A stretch of DNA of 17,066 nucleotides from Nocardioides sp. (GTDB lineage Bacteria > Actinomycetota > Actinomycetes > Propionibacteriales > Nocardioidaceae): contig DOWL01000158.1 of assembly GCA_003519585.1 (NCBI GenBank), positions 857 to 17,922 of the forward strand, in the 5' to 3' direction. How positions within the stretch are numbered: position 1 is the first letter of the stretch; every line of letters starts with the position of its first letter. Shown here piece by piece: positions 1 to 6,385 of the stretch. The notes beneath the pieces were generated by a model. It did not search any database and was not told the DNA's origin. It worked only from the letters and a program-made list of their open reading frames with translations. Position numbers and translations under genes: made by a program.

Positions 1-1702
1 GCCCCAGCAGCCGCCAGCCACCGGGAACGGTGGCGCCCCCGGTGCCGGACACCGCGACGGTGTCAGTCAGGGTGGCTCCGACCTCGACCCAGGTCGCCGA
101 GACCTGGGTGGCCAGCGCGGGCTGATGGGTGGTCAGCGTGGTCTCGGCAGGGATGCCGGGGCTGGTCTGCGCGACCGCCAGTGTCTGGGGCGTGGCATCC
201 GCGGACTCGACGTAGGTGTAGCAACCCGGCGTCGTCACCAGGTGCTCCCCCACGACGTAGTCGCCGTCGCCGGCGATCAGGAAGTCGCCCGTGGCGACCT
301 GAGCCGCGCCCGACCAGTCGACGGTGGCACAGCCGAACGGCTCACCCGGGGCCGCGACCGGTTGGACCGGGCCGAGCAGCGCCCAGTGTCCGGGGATCGC
401 GTAGCCACCGGTGTTGCTCGCAGTCACCGTGTCGCGGATGGTGTCGCCCACCAGCGACTGCTGGGCACTGATCTGGGTGACCAGGCTCGGCGTGAAGATG
501 CGGAGGTCGTCCAGCCTCGCGACGAGCGCGGACGCGTCGTCGTTGAGCCGGGCCAGCACCTCGGTCGCCACCGGTGTCCAGCCTGGTGGCTCTCCGGTGA
601 TGACGACGTAGTAGCTGCGGCCCGGGTCGTAGAGGCAGTCGTTGCGGCAGCCCGGAGGCGAGGGCGAGAAGGTGGTCGCGACGACTCCGGACGCCTGGAG
701 ATCGGCGTCGGTGAAGGTGTGTGCGCCCGTGACCGGGCCGGTCGGTGAGTCGGCGTGCACCTCGATGGTGACCCCGACCAGGCCGCTCCGGTCGCCGTCC
801 TGGGCGGCCTTCACGACCTGGAGCGGCACGGTCTCCTGGCCGGGTCCGATGGCGTCGACGTCGGTGGCGGTCACGCGATTCGCCGCGGCGAGCACCCGCT
901 GGGTGCCTCGGCCGCTCCACCAGCGCTCGTAGTCGCGCGCGGGCAGTTGGTCGACGGTGGCCTTGACGACCACCCGCCCGTTGCCGTTGCCGGTGCGGGT
1001 CCAGCGGACACTGCGCTCGCGGTCGGCCGTGGTGCCGCTCCAGGTCTTGGCGTCGCCGGCTTCGAACCGCGCCGGCCCGGTGATCCGCAGAGTGATCGGG
1101 TACCCGTCGATCCAATCTCCGCCACCCTTGATGCCGACCCGTTCCACGACGCCTTCGCGGACCTTGATCGAGAGGCGGTAGCCGTCAGGCGGCGCGGCAT
1201 TGGCGATCGCGTCGGCGACGATCCGATCGTGGAGCTGTCTCACATCGCTCCACACGGATGGGTTCTCAGCTTTCAGTTGCGCGACGTGGCTGAGCACCCG
1301 CTCGGCGTGGCTGTTCTGACCGAAGTCGGCGCCCACCGCCCACCACAGCGCAGCCGCCAGCCGGCCGTCGCTGCGCGCTGGCTCGACGTACTTGCCCAGC
1401 GCATAGGCGGTCCGTGGGTTGGTGATCAGGGTGCGGGTCGGGTCGGCGGGCCACGCGAACTCGCCACCGGTGTCGGTGCAGACGCCGTAGGTGCCGTTGG
1501 GCAGCCGCCCGATGCCCAGCTCGCCGTTGTCGGCGAGCACGTAGCCGGAGAACCCCGGGATGGTCGGCGTCCCCGGACCCAACACCTGGGCCGAGGCTCG
1601 CGGGGCGACCACGACGACGAGCGTCGCGCAGCACGCGGCCACGAGGATGAGGACGGCCACGAGTGCGGCCAGGAGGCCGCGCGGACCGAGACGGTGAAAC
1701 AC
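1..1702 (-). CDS. Secreted surface protein with thioester-like head and Ig-like stalk repeats (partial, 3' end outside window)
   Basis: The frame is open for 567 codons from a GTG at 1702 to the window edge. A GGAAGGGG ribosome-binding site lies 9 nt upstream of the GTG. Residues 1-39 form a signal peptide: basic start, long hydrophobic core (about 10-32) and an A-S-A-Q cleavage-like end. Residues 50-135 contain YGVCTD (72-77) and a Trp-rich helix (about 114-124), which loosely recalls actinobacterial thioester/adhesin heads, but the usual helix Gln is not evident. Residues 404-446 and 525-567 are two copies of one module (TQxSA..., DTV.ASxTGG, then PGxWxLLG) about 121 residues apart. Between them is a Cys-containing region ending in PGCYTY (492-497). 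Such repeats are typical of extended surface stalks. A sortase signal or C-terminal TM would lie outside the window. Being exported is near certain; adhesion is inferred. It is transcribed in the same direction as the sdhB upstream of it, 316 nt away. Confidence 0.75.
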   Translation of the reverse strand, partial: MFHRLGPRGLLAALVAVLILVAACCATLVVVVAPRASAQVLGPGTPTIPGFSGYVLADNGELGIGRLPNGTYGVCTDTGGEFAWPADPTRTLITNPRTAYALGKYVEPARSDGRLAAALWWAVGADFGQNSHAERVLSHVAQLKAENPSVWSDVRQLHDRIVADAIANAAPPDGYRLSIKVREGVVERVGIKGGGDWIDGYPITLRITGPARFEAGDAKTWSGTTADRERSVRWTRTGNGNGRVVVKATVDQLPARDYERWWSGRGTQRVLAAANRVTATDVDAIGPGQETVPLQVVKAAQDGDRSGLVGVTIEVHADSPTGPVTGAHTFTDADLQASGVVATTFSPSPPGCRNDCLYDPGRSYYVVITGEPPGWTPVATEVLARLNDDASALVARLDDLRIFTPSLVTQISAQQSLVGDTIRDTVTASNTGGYAIPGHWALLGPVQPVAAPGEPFGCATVDWSGAAQVATGDFLIAGDGDYVVGEHLVTTPGCYTYVESADATPQTLAVAQTSPGIPAETTLTTHQPALATQVSATWVEVGATLTDTVAVSGTGGATVPGGWRLLG

Positions 1703-1842
1703 GGGCGAAGGCCCCTTCCGAGCAGGTGATCTGGATGAAGATCACGCTGCCCGAGGAGGCCGAGGTCCGCGGGCCGCCCGGAGCGATCTGTGGACAGTCT
1801 CGTGGGGCGAGCCGTCTGTGGACGCTCAGCGGACGTCTAGGG

Positions 1843-1926
1843 CCGGCTTTCGCGAGCTACCGCGCGGCTGCCACAACTCGAGAGGGAGCGAAGCGACCCG
1901 GTCTTTCGCGAGCGGAGCGAGCGCGC
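1843..1926. repeat. Short direct repeats of the GCGAGCG/GCGAAGCGA type
   Basis: CCGGCTTTCGCGAGC at 1843-1857 recurs with one inserted base as CCGGTCTTTCGCGAGC at 1896-1911. Between and after them come GGGAGCGAAGCGACCC and GCGAGCGGAGCGAGCG, and a further variant (GCGAGCGCCAGCGAGCG) lies in the adjoining hairpin loop. Such GCGAGC-rich motifs are common in intergenic DNA of high-GC actinobacteria. Whether they are a dispersed genomic family here cannot be told from one window. Confidence 0.45.
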
Positions 1927-1927
1927 C

Positions 1928-2012
1928 CGGCGATCGGCCCCGATGGGCACGGCGACCGCGCCGTTGCGAGCGCCAGCGAGCGTCGCCGTGGCCTCGGGGC
2001 CGAAACTCGCCG
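1928..2012 (-). terminator. Long imperfect hairpin immediately after sdhB
   Basis: The arm 1928-1956 is complementary, with a few gaps and mismatches, to 1982-2012. The best-paired core is CGGCCCCGA against TCGGGGCCG, plus CACGGCGAC against GTCGCCGTG, around a loop of about 25 nt. It starts only 6 nt past the sdhB stop on the transcribed strand. There is no clear U-tract, so it may act as a U-less actinobacterial terminator, an mRNA 3'-end stabiliser, or be a palindromic extragenic repeat. Confidence 0.45.
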
Positions 2013-2018
2013 GGGTAT

Positions 2019-2828
2019 TCAGCGGGGCCTTTTGACCGGGCTGGCCTTCTGCTTCGGCGCGGCCTCGCGGCCGTCGTTGTCCTTGTTGCGGATGCCGATC
2101 TTGGTGCCGAGCCAGACGAGCGGGTCATACTTCTTGTCGACCACGCGCTCCTTCATCGGGATGATCGCGTTGTCGGTGATCTTGATGCCCTCGGGGCAGA
2201 CCTCGGTGCAGCACTTGGTGATGTTGCACATGCCGAGGCCGGCCGCGCCCTGGGCCAGCTCGCGGCGGTCGTGGGTGTCGAGCGGGTGCATGTCGAGCTC
2301 GGCGTACCGGAGGAAGAACCGCGGGCCCGCGAAGGCCGGCTTGTTGTCCTCGTGATCACGGATGACGTGGCAGACGTTCTGGCACAGGAAGCACTCGATG
2401 CACTTGCGGAACTCCTGTCCGCGCTCGACGTCGACCTGGGCCATGCGGCGCTTGCCGTCGGCGTCGCGTGGCGGCAGGGAGACCGACGGGAGCTCCGAGG
2501 CCTTCTCGTAGTTGAACGAGACGTCGGTGACCAGGTCGCGCACGATCGGGAAGGTGCGCACCGGGGTGACCGTGATCGTCTCGCCCGGCTCGAAGTCGGA
2601 GAGCCGGGTCATGCACAGCAGCCGCGGGCGGCCGTTGATCTCGGCCGAGCAGGAGCCGCACTTGCCGGCCTTGCAGTTCCAGCGCACCGCGAGGTCGCCG
2701 GCCTGGGTGGCCTGCAGCCGGTGGATGGCGTCCAGGACGACCTCGCCCTCGGAGACCTCGACGGTGTAGTCCTGCAGCGCGCCGCCCTCGTCGTCGCCGC
2801 GCCAGACCCGCATCTTGAGCTCAGCCAT
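2019..2828 (-). CDS. sdhB: Succinate dehydrogenase iron-sulfur subunit, type F (Sdh1-like)
   Basis: The 269-residue subunit carries electrons from the flavoprotein to the membrane subunit of complex II on the cytoplasmic face. The N-terminal ferredoxin fold has C52, C57, C60 and C72 for the [2Fe-2S] cluster. The C-terminal domain has CIECFLCQNVC (C143, C146, C149, C153) and CNITKCCTEVCPEG (C201, C207, C211), which ligate the [4Fe-4S] and [3Fe-4S] clusters. The ATG at 2828 shares its A with the sdhA stop (TGATG), and GAGGAGAAG just upstream serves as ribosome-binding site, so translation is coupled. An in-frame extension to 2945 only re-reads the end of sdhA and was discarded. The basic C-terminal tail (about 247-269, ending KRPR) lies beyond the cluster domain. 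Assignment to the mycobacterial Sdh1 (Rv0247c) class rests on the unusual SdhC encoded first in the operon. Confidence 0.96.
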   Translation of the reverse strand: MAELKMRVWRGDDEGGALQDYTVEVSEGEVVLDAIHRLQATQAGDLAVRWNCKAGKCGSCSAEINGRPRLLCMTRLSDFEPGETITVTPVRTFPIVRDLVTDVSFNYEKASELPSVSLPPRDADGKRRMAQVDVERGQEFRKCIECFLCQNVCHVIRDHEDNKPAFAGPRFFLRYAELDMHPLDTHDRRELAQGAAGLGMCNITKCCTEVCPEGIKITDNAIIPMKERVVDKKYDPLVWLGTKIGIRNKDNDGREAAPKQKASPVKRPR

Positions 2829-4642
2829 CACTTCTCCTCGAAGAACTTCTTGAGCTCGTCCGGCATGACGGGGAGTGGCTTCTCGGCCAGGTCCACGCCG
2901 TCGCCCGACGAGTTGAGCGTCAGCACCAGGTTCTTCGCACCCCACACCGGGTCGGGACCCGGGAAGTCGTCACGGGTGTGCCCACCTCGCGACTCCTGGC
3001 GGGCCAGCGCCGCCTTGGCGATGCACTCGGAGACCAGCAGCATGTTGTGGATGTCGATCGAGAGGTGCCAGCCCGGGTTGTAGGGGCGGGCACCCTCGAC
3101 CTTGAGGTGCTTGGCCCGCTCCTTGAGCTGCTCGATCTCCTTGAGCGACTGCTCGAGTTCGTCGGCGGTGCGGATGATGCCGACCAGGTCGTTCATCGTC
3201 TGCTGGAGGTCGGCCTGGATCGTGTAGGCGTTCTCGTCGCCCTTCGGGTCGAACGGCGCGAGCGCGGCCTCCTCGGCGGCCGCCAGGTGTCCGTCGATCG
3301 ACGAGCGCGCGGACGTTCCGGCGGATCGTGCGGCCGCGGCCTCGCCGGCGCGCTTGCCGAACACGATCAGGTCGGAGAGCGAGTTGCCGCCGAGCCGGTT
3401 GGAGCCGTGCATGCCGCCCGAGCACTCACCCACGGCGTACAGGCCCTGGATGCCCGACAGCTCGGTGTCCGGGTCGACCTCGACCCCGCCCATGACGTAG
3501 TGGCAGGTCGGGCCGATCTCCATCGGCTCCTTGGTGATGTCGACGTCCGCCAGCTCCTTGAACTGGTGGTGCATCGACGGCAGCCGCTTGTGGATGAACT
3601 CCGGGCTGCGCCGCGAGGCGATGTCGAGATAGATACCGCCGTGCGGTGATCCGCGACCGGCCTTGATCTCGGAGTTGATGGCCCGGGCGACCTCGTCACG
3701 CGGCAGCAGCTCGGGTGGGCGACGGTTGTTCTTCTTGTCGTCGTACCACCGGTCCGCCTCCTCGACGGTGTCCGCCGTCTCGGCCTTGAAGAACTCCGGG
3801 ATGTAGTCGAACATGAACCGCTTGCCCTCGGAGTTCTTCAGGATGCCGCCGTCGCCGCGGACCGACTCCGTGACCAGTAGCCCCTTGACCGAGGGTGGCC
3901 AGACCATCCCCGTGGGGTGGAACTGCACGAACTCCATGTTGATCAGTGCGGCGCCTGCGCGCAGCGCGAGCGCGTGGCCGTCGCCGGTGTACTCCCAGGA
4001 GTTGGAGGTCACCTTGAACGACTTGCCGATGCCGCCGGTGGCGAGCACGACAGACGGCGCCTCAAAGGCGATGAAGGTGCCGGTCTCGCGCCAGTAGCCG
4101 AAGGCGCCACTGATCGCGCCGTCGTCACCCTTGAACAGCTCGGTGATCGTGCACTCCATGAAGACGTCGATGCCGAGCTCGACGGCGCGCTGCTGGAGCG
4201 TGCGGATCATCTCCAGGCCGGTGCGGTCGCCGACGTGCGCGAGCCGCGCGTAGCGGTGCCCACCGAAGTCACGCTGCGAGATCAGCCCGTCGTCGGTGCG
4301 GTCGAAGAGTGCTCCCCAGTCCTCGAGCTCCTGGACCCGCTCCGGCGCCTCCTGGGCATGCAACTGGGCCATCCGCCAGTTGTTGAGCATCTTCCCGCCA
4401 CGCATGGTGTCGCGGAAGTGCACCTCCCAGTTGTCCTCGGGCCAGCGGTTGCCCATCGCGGCCGCGATGCCGCCCTCGGCCATCACCGTGTGCGCCTTGC
4501 CGAGCAGCGACTTGGTCACGATCGCGGTCTTGGCACCGGCGTCATGGGCGGCGATCGCGGCCCGCAGGCCGGAGCCGCCGGCGCCGATCACGACGACGTC
4601 GTACTGGTGCTTCTCGATGTTCTGCTCGATGTTGTCTGCCAT
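2828..4642 (-). CDS. sdhA: Succinate dehydrogenase flavoprotein subunit, type F (Sdh1-like)
   Basis: This 604-residue subunit oxidises succinate to fumarate with covalently bound FAD. The Rossmann motif GAGGSG is at 20-25. HTVMAEGG (51-58) supplies the probable FAD-linking His51. FHPTG (241-245), LPRDEVAR (313-320, with the catalytic Arg about 315), HYVMGG (381-386) and SNRLGGNSL (414-422) complete the active site and FAD-binding signature. The ATG at 4642 has GAGGGCGAGGG shortly upstream. A GTG at 4663 would add seven residues but sits 3 nt past the sdhC stop without its own ribosome-binding site, so ATG is preferred. It lies second in the sdhC-sdhA-sdhB operon, 24 nt after sdhC and overlapping sdhB by one base. 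It differs clearly in sequence from the second SdhA in this window, so the two are not a recent duplication. Confidence 0.96.
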   Translation of the reverse strand: MADNIEQNIEKHQYDVVVIGAGGSGLRAAIAAHDAGAKTAIVTKSLLGKAHTVMAEGGIAAAMGNRWPEDNWEVHFRDTMRGGKMLNNWRMAQLHAQEAPERVQELEDWGALFDRTDDGLISQRDFGGHRYARLAHVGDRTGLEMIRTLQQRAVELGIDVFMECTITELFKGDDGAISGAFGYWRETGTFIAFEAPSVVLATGGIGKSFKVTSNSWEYTGDGHALALRAGAALINMEFVQFHPTGMVWPPSVKGLLVTESVRGDGGILKNSEGKRFMFDYIPEFFKAETADTVEEADRWYDDKKNNRRPPELLPRDEVARAINSEIKAGRGSPHGGIYLDIASRRSPEFIHKRLPSMHHQFKELADVDITKEPMEIGPTCHYVMGGVEVDPDTELSGIQGLYAVGECSGGMHGSNRLGGNSLSDLIVFGKRAGEAAAARSAGTSARSSIDGHLAAAEEAALAPFDPKGDENAYTIQADLQQTMNDLVGIIRTADELEQSLKEIEQLKERAKHLKVEGARPYNPGWHLSIDIHNMLLVSECIAKAALARQESRGGHTRDDFPGPDPVWGAKNLVLTLNSSGDGVDLAEKPLPVMPDELKKFFEEK

Positions 4643-4666
4643 CTGTTCAGCCCTCGCCCTCACGCC

Positions 4667-5509
4667 TTAGAAGAACCGCGGATCGTCGAACACGCCGGCG
4701 GCGAGCAGCGCGATGTACAGGTCGACCAGAGCGACCGAGAACAGCGAGTACCACGCGTAGTTGGCGTGCCGGGCGTTGAGCTTGGAGACCCAGGTCCAGA
4801 GCTTGTAGCGCACCGGGTGCTTGCTGAAGTGCCGCAGCCGGCCGCCGGTGATGTGGCGGCAGGAGTGGCAGGAGAGCGTGTAGAGCCAGATCAGCACCAC
4901 GTTGATCAGCATCAGCACCGTGCCGAGCCCCATGTGGATGCCGTCCGGCTCACCCTCGGCCGGCCCGAAGGCCAAGAACACGTCGTAGGTCAGGACCACT
5001 GCGACGACGACCGCGGCGTACCACGCGTAGCGGTGGATGTTCTGGAGGATCAGCGGGAACCGGGTCTCGCCGGAGTACTTCGCGTGCGGCTCCGCGACAC
5101 CGCAGGCCGGCGGTGAGAGCCAGAACGACCGGTAGTAGGCCTTGCGGTAGTAGTAGCAGGTCAGCCGGAAGCTGAGCGGGAAGACCAGGATGATCAGCGC
5201 CGCGGACAGCGGGAAGCCGCCGAACGGCGTCCCGAAGTCGGCCGCCTCGCCGCACTTGTCGGTCAGGCAGGGCGAGTAGAACGGCGAGAGGTAGGGCGAG
5301 CTGTAGAAGTTGCTCCCCATGAAGGCCCGCACCGTGGCGTAGATGATGAACGCCGAGAAGACCGTGAAGGTCGCCGCCGGGTAGAGCCACCATCGGTCCT
5401 GCCGGAGCGTCTTGACCCCGATGTCGGCCCGGGTCGGCGAGCCGACTCCAGCGCCCATCGGACCGTCACTGGTCTGCACCCTGGATTCACGCGCGTCCGT
5501 CGACGCCAT
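4667..5509 (-). CDS. sdhC: Succinate dehydrogenase membrane subunit, type F, with Cys/His motifs for an embedded Rieske-type cluster
   Basis: The 280-residue protein has about five hydrophobic segments (roughly 42-64, 100-120, 155-181, 191-212, 250-272) and lacks the compact four-heme-His pattern of ordinary SdhC. Its unusual features are SCHSCRH (213-219), ACGVAEPH (135-142), H159, H192 and a Cys pair at C81/C86. Mycobacterium smegmatis Sdh1 is a type F complex II whose single membrane subunit holds a transmembrane Rieske-type [2Fe-2S] cluster; the Cys/His arrangement here fits that class, though I cannot assign exact ligands. The start is ATG at 5509, with GGAGGAGG 6 nt upstream. It is the first gene of the operon and lies 153 nt from the divergent second sdh operon. 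The frame stays open further upstream, across sdhC of the other operon, but that is coincidental antisense reading. Confidence 0.9.
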   Translation of the reverse strand: MASTDARESRVQTSDGPMGAGVGSPTRADIGVKTLRQDRWWLYPAATFTVFSAFIIYATVRAFMGSNFYSSPYLSPFYSPCLTDKCGEAADFGTPFGGFPLSAALIILVFPLSFRLTCYYYRKAYYRSFWLSPPACGVAEPHAKYSGETRFPLILQNIHRYAWYAAVVVAVVLTYDVFLAFGPAEGEPDGIHMGLGTVLMLINVVLIWLYTLSCHSCRHITGGRLRHFSKHPVRYKLWTWVSKLNARHANYAWYSLFSVALVDLYIALLAAGVFDDPRFF

Positions 5510-5560
5510 GAATGGCCTCCTCCACTGACTGAGCTGCCGCTGCGTGTCGCGGTCTGTGCC

Positions 5561-5576
5561 GCAGTGTGCACACTGC
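5561..5576. promoter_or_regulatory. Perfect 16-bp palindrome, candidate operator
   Basis: GCAGTGTGCACACTGC is exactly self-complementary. Outside it, GTG (5556-5558) and CAC (5577-5579) extend the symmetry with a 2-nt bulge on the left. The size and symmetry suit a dimeric repressor or activator. It would lie downstream of, or overlap, a minus-strand sdhC promoter placed in the AT-rich block, and about 75 nt upstream of the plus-strand -10. The site does not match a regulator motif that I can name securely. Confidence 0.55.
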
Positions 5577-5595
5577 CACGCCGGAGTGGAACCGG

Positions 5596-5624
5596 TTGCT
5601 CCCGGGGCGCCCCGGCAAAAGCAA
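5596..5624. promoter_or_regulatory. GC-rich palindrome within a longer inverted repeat
   Basis: CCGGGGCGCCCCGG (5602-5615) is a perfect 14-bp palindrome. It is flanked by TTGCT (5596-5600) and AGCAA (5620-5624), which pair with unequal spacing. In minus-strand RNA it could form a strong hairpin in the 5' leader of the type F operon; as DNA it could be a second operator. There is no T-tract placing it as a terminator for either operon. Confidence 0.4.
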
Positions 5625-5648
5625 TAAATCTCACATCGATACGCACGC

Positions 5649-5654
5649 GATAAC
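5649..5654 (+). promoter_or_regulatory. Candidate -10 for a leaderless type B sdh transcript
   Basis: GATAAC ends 8 nt before the GTG start of the plus-strand sdhC, the spacing expected when transcription starts at or next to the start codon. No plus-strand Shine-Dalgarno sequence exists before that GTG; the bases present are CCTCC, the wrong polarity. Together these suggest leaderless translation, which is common in actinobacteria. No good -35 is visible. Confidence 0.4.
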
Positions 5655-5662
5655 CTCCTGAC

Positions 5663-6385
5663 GTGGCGACCACGCGTCCGAGTCCGGGCCAGACGACGGG
5701 TCTGGTCACCGGTGCCCGTGCGGCCCGGTCGACGATCGCGCTGAAGATGCTGATGGCCGTCAGCGGTGCCATCTTCATCGCGTTCGTGCTGGTGCACATG
5801 TACGGCAACCTCAAGGCCTTCGCCGGCGAGGAGGCGTACAACACCTACGCCGAGCACCTGCGCTCGATCGGGGAGCCAGAGCTCCCCCACGAGGGGATGC
5901 TCTGGGCGATCCGGGTCGTGCTCATCGTTGCGCTCGTCGTCCACGTGTCGTGCGCGGCGACCCTGTGGCGGCGCAAGAACCACGCGCGCACCACGAAGTA
6001 CGTCATGAAGAAGAACGGCTCGTCGACGTTCTCCTCGCGCTGGATGCGCTGGGGCGGCCTCACACTCCTGCTCTTCCTGGTCTGGCACCTGCTCCAGTTC
6101 ACGGTCCCCAAGATCAACGTGACCGGTGGCTCGACCGACAACCCCTACGAGCTCCTGGTCGAGTCGTTCCAGGTCTGGTGGCTCACGCTCATCTATCTCG
6201 CGGCCATGGTGGCGCTCGGGATGCATTTGCGGCACGGCGTGTGGAGCGCAGCGCAGACCATGGGGCTGACCAACAACGCGCGCGCCCGTCGCAACGCCAA
6301 CGCGCTCGGCGTACTCCTCGCCGTCATCATCGCCGGCGGCTTCTCGCTGGTGCCGATCTTCACGCTGTTCGGAGTCATTGACTGA
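5663..6385 (+). CDS. sdhC: Succinate dehydrogenase/fumarate reductase cytochrome b subunit, type B
   Basis: This 240-residue membrane anchor passes electrons between the iron-sulfur subunit and menaquinone. Five hydrophobic segments are visible (about 28-48, 80-101, 132-150, 172-190, 214-236). Histidines H45, H94, H142 and H188, each in a membrane segment, match the pattern that ligates two hemes b in type B enzymes such as those of Bacillus and Corynebacterium. The HLRHGVWSA stretch (188-196) is a family signature. The GTG start at 5663 keeps the conserved N-terminus ([15 protein letters not shown]) and has no ribosome-binding site, but a -10-like GATAAC lies 8 nt away, suggesting a leaderless mRNA. 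It leads an operon with sdhA and sdhB, and its TGA overlaps the sdhA ATG by one base. It shares no obvious sequence with the type F SdhC encoded divergently. Confidence 0.94.
   Translation: MATTRPSPGQTTGLVTGARAARSTIALKMLMAVSGAIFIAFVLVHMYGNLKAFAGEEAYNTYAEHLRSIGEPELPHEGMLWAIRVVLIVALVVHVSCAATLWRRKNHARTTKYVMKKNGSSTFSSRWMRWGGLTLLLFLVWHLLQFTVPKINVTGGSTDNPYELLVESFQVWWLTLIYLAAMVALGMHLRHGVWSAAQTMGLTNNARARRNANALGVLLAVIIAGGFSLVPIFTLFGVID

Larger units (their letters stand above)
1703..2018. other. Intergenic spacer between sdhB and the surface-protein gene
   Basis: I find no credible gene here. The open frames across it have poor codon bias and no family resemblance. The spacer holds a long imperfect hairpin next to the sdhB stop, a block of GCGAGCG-rich direct repeats, and two copies of TCTGTGGAC (1787-1795 and 1815-1823, 28 nt apart). 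The ribosome-binding site of the downstream surface-protein gene lies at its low-coordinate end, and that gene's promoter is presumably in this spacer, but I cannot point to a convincing -10. Confidence 0.6.
5510..5662. promoter_or_regulatory. Divergent control region between two complex II operons
   Basis: These 153 nt separate the starts of the two sdh operons and must hold both promoters, unless one is transcribed from elsewhere. Contents from low to high coordinate: the GGAGGAGG ribosome-binding site of the minus-strand sdhC (5516-5523), a perfect 16-bp palindrome (5561-5576), a GC-rich perfect 14-bp palindrome inside a longer hairpin (5596-5624), and then the only AT-rich stretch (5617-5656), where the core promoters most likely lie. 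The regulator is unknown. Confidence 0.8.

Noticed and set aside
755..1729. Long plus-strand open frame over the surface-protein gene
   Set aside because: Gly/Arg/Asp-rich composition of a high-GC shadow frame; the minus strand gives a signal peptide and internal repeats.
1787..1823. Two TCTGTGGAC copies considered as a DnaA-box cluster or origin
   Set aside because: They are imperfect matches, only two in number, with no dnaA/dnaN context.
5602..5615. GC palindrome considered as a rho-independent terminator between the operons
   Set aside because: Neither operon ends here, and no T-tract follows on either strand in the right position.
5659..5844. Minus-strand frame starting inside the type B sdhC, with GGAGG at 5653-5657
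   Set aside because: The ribosome-binding-like sequence is followed by a frame with no recognisable protein that then runs out of frame into type F sdhC.
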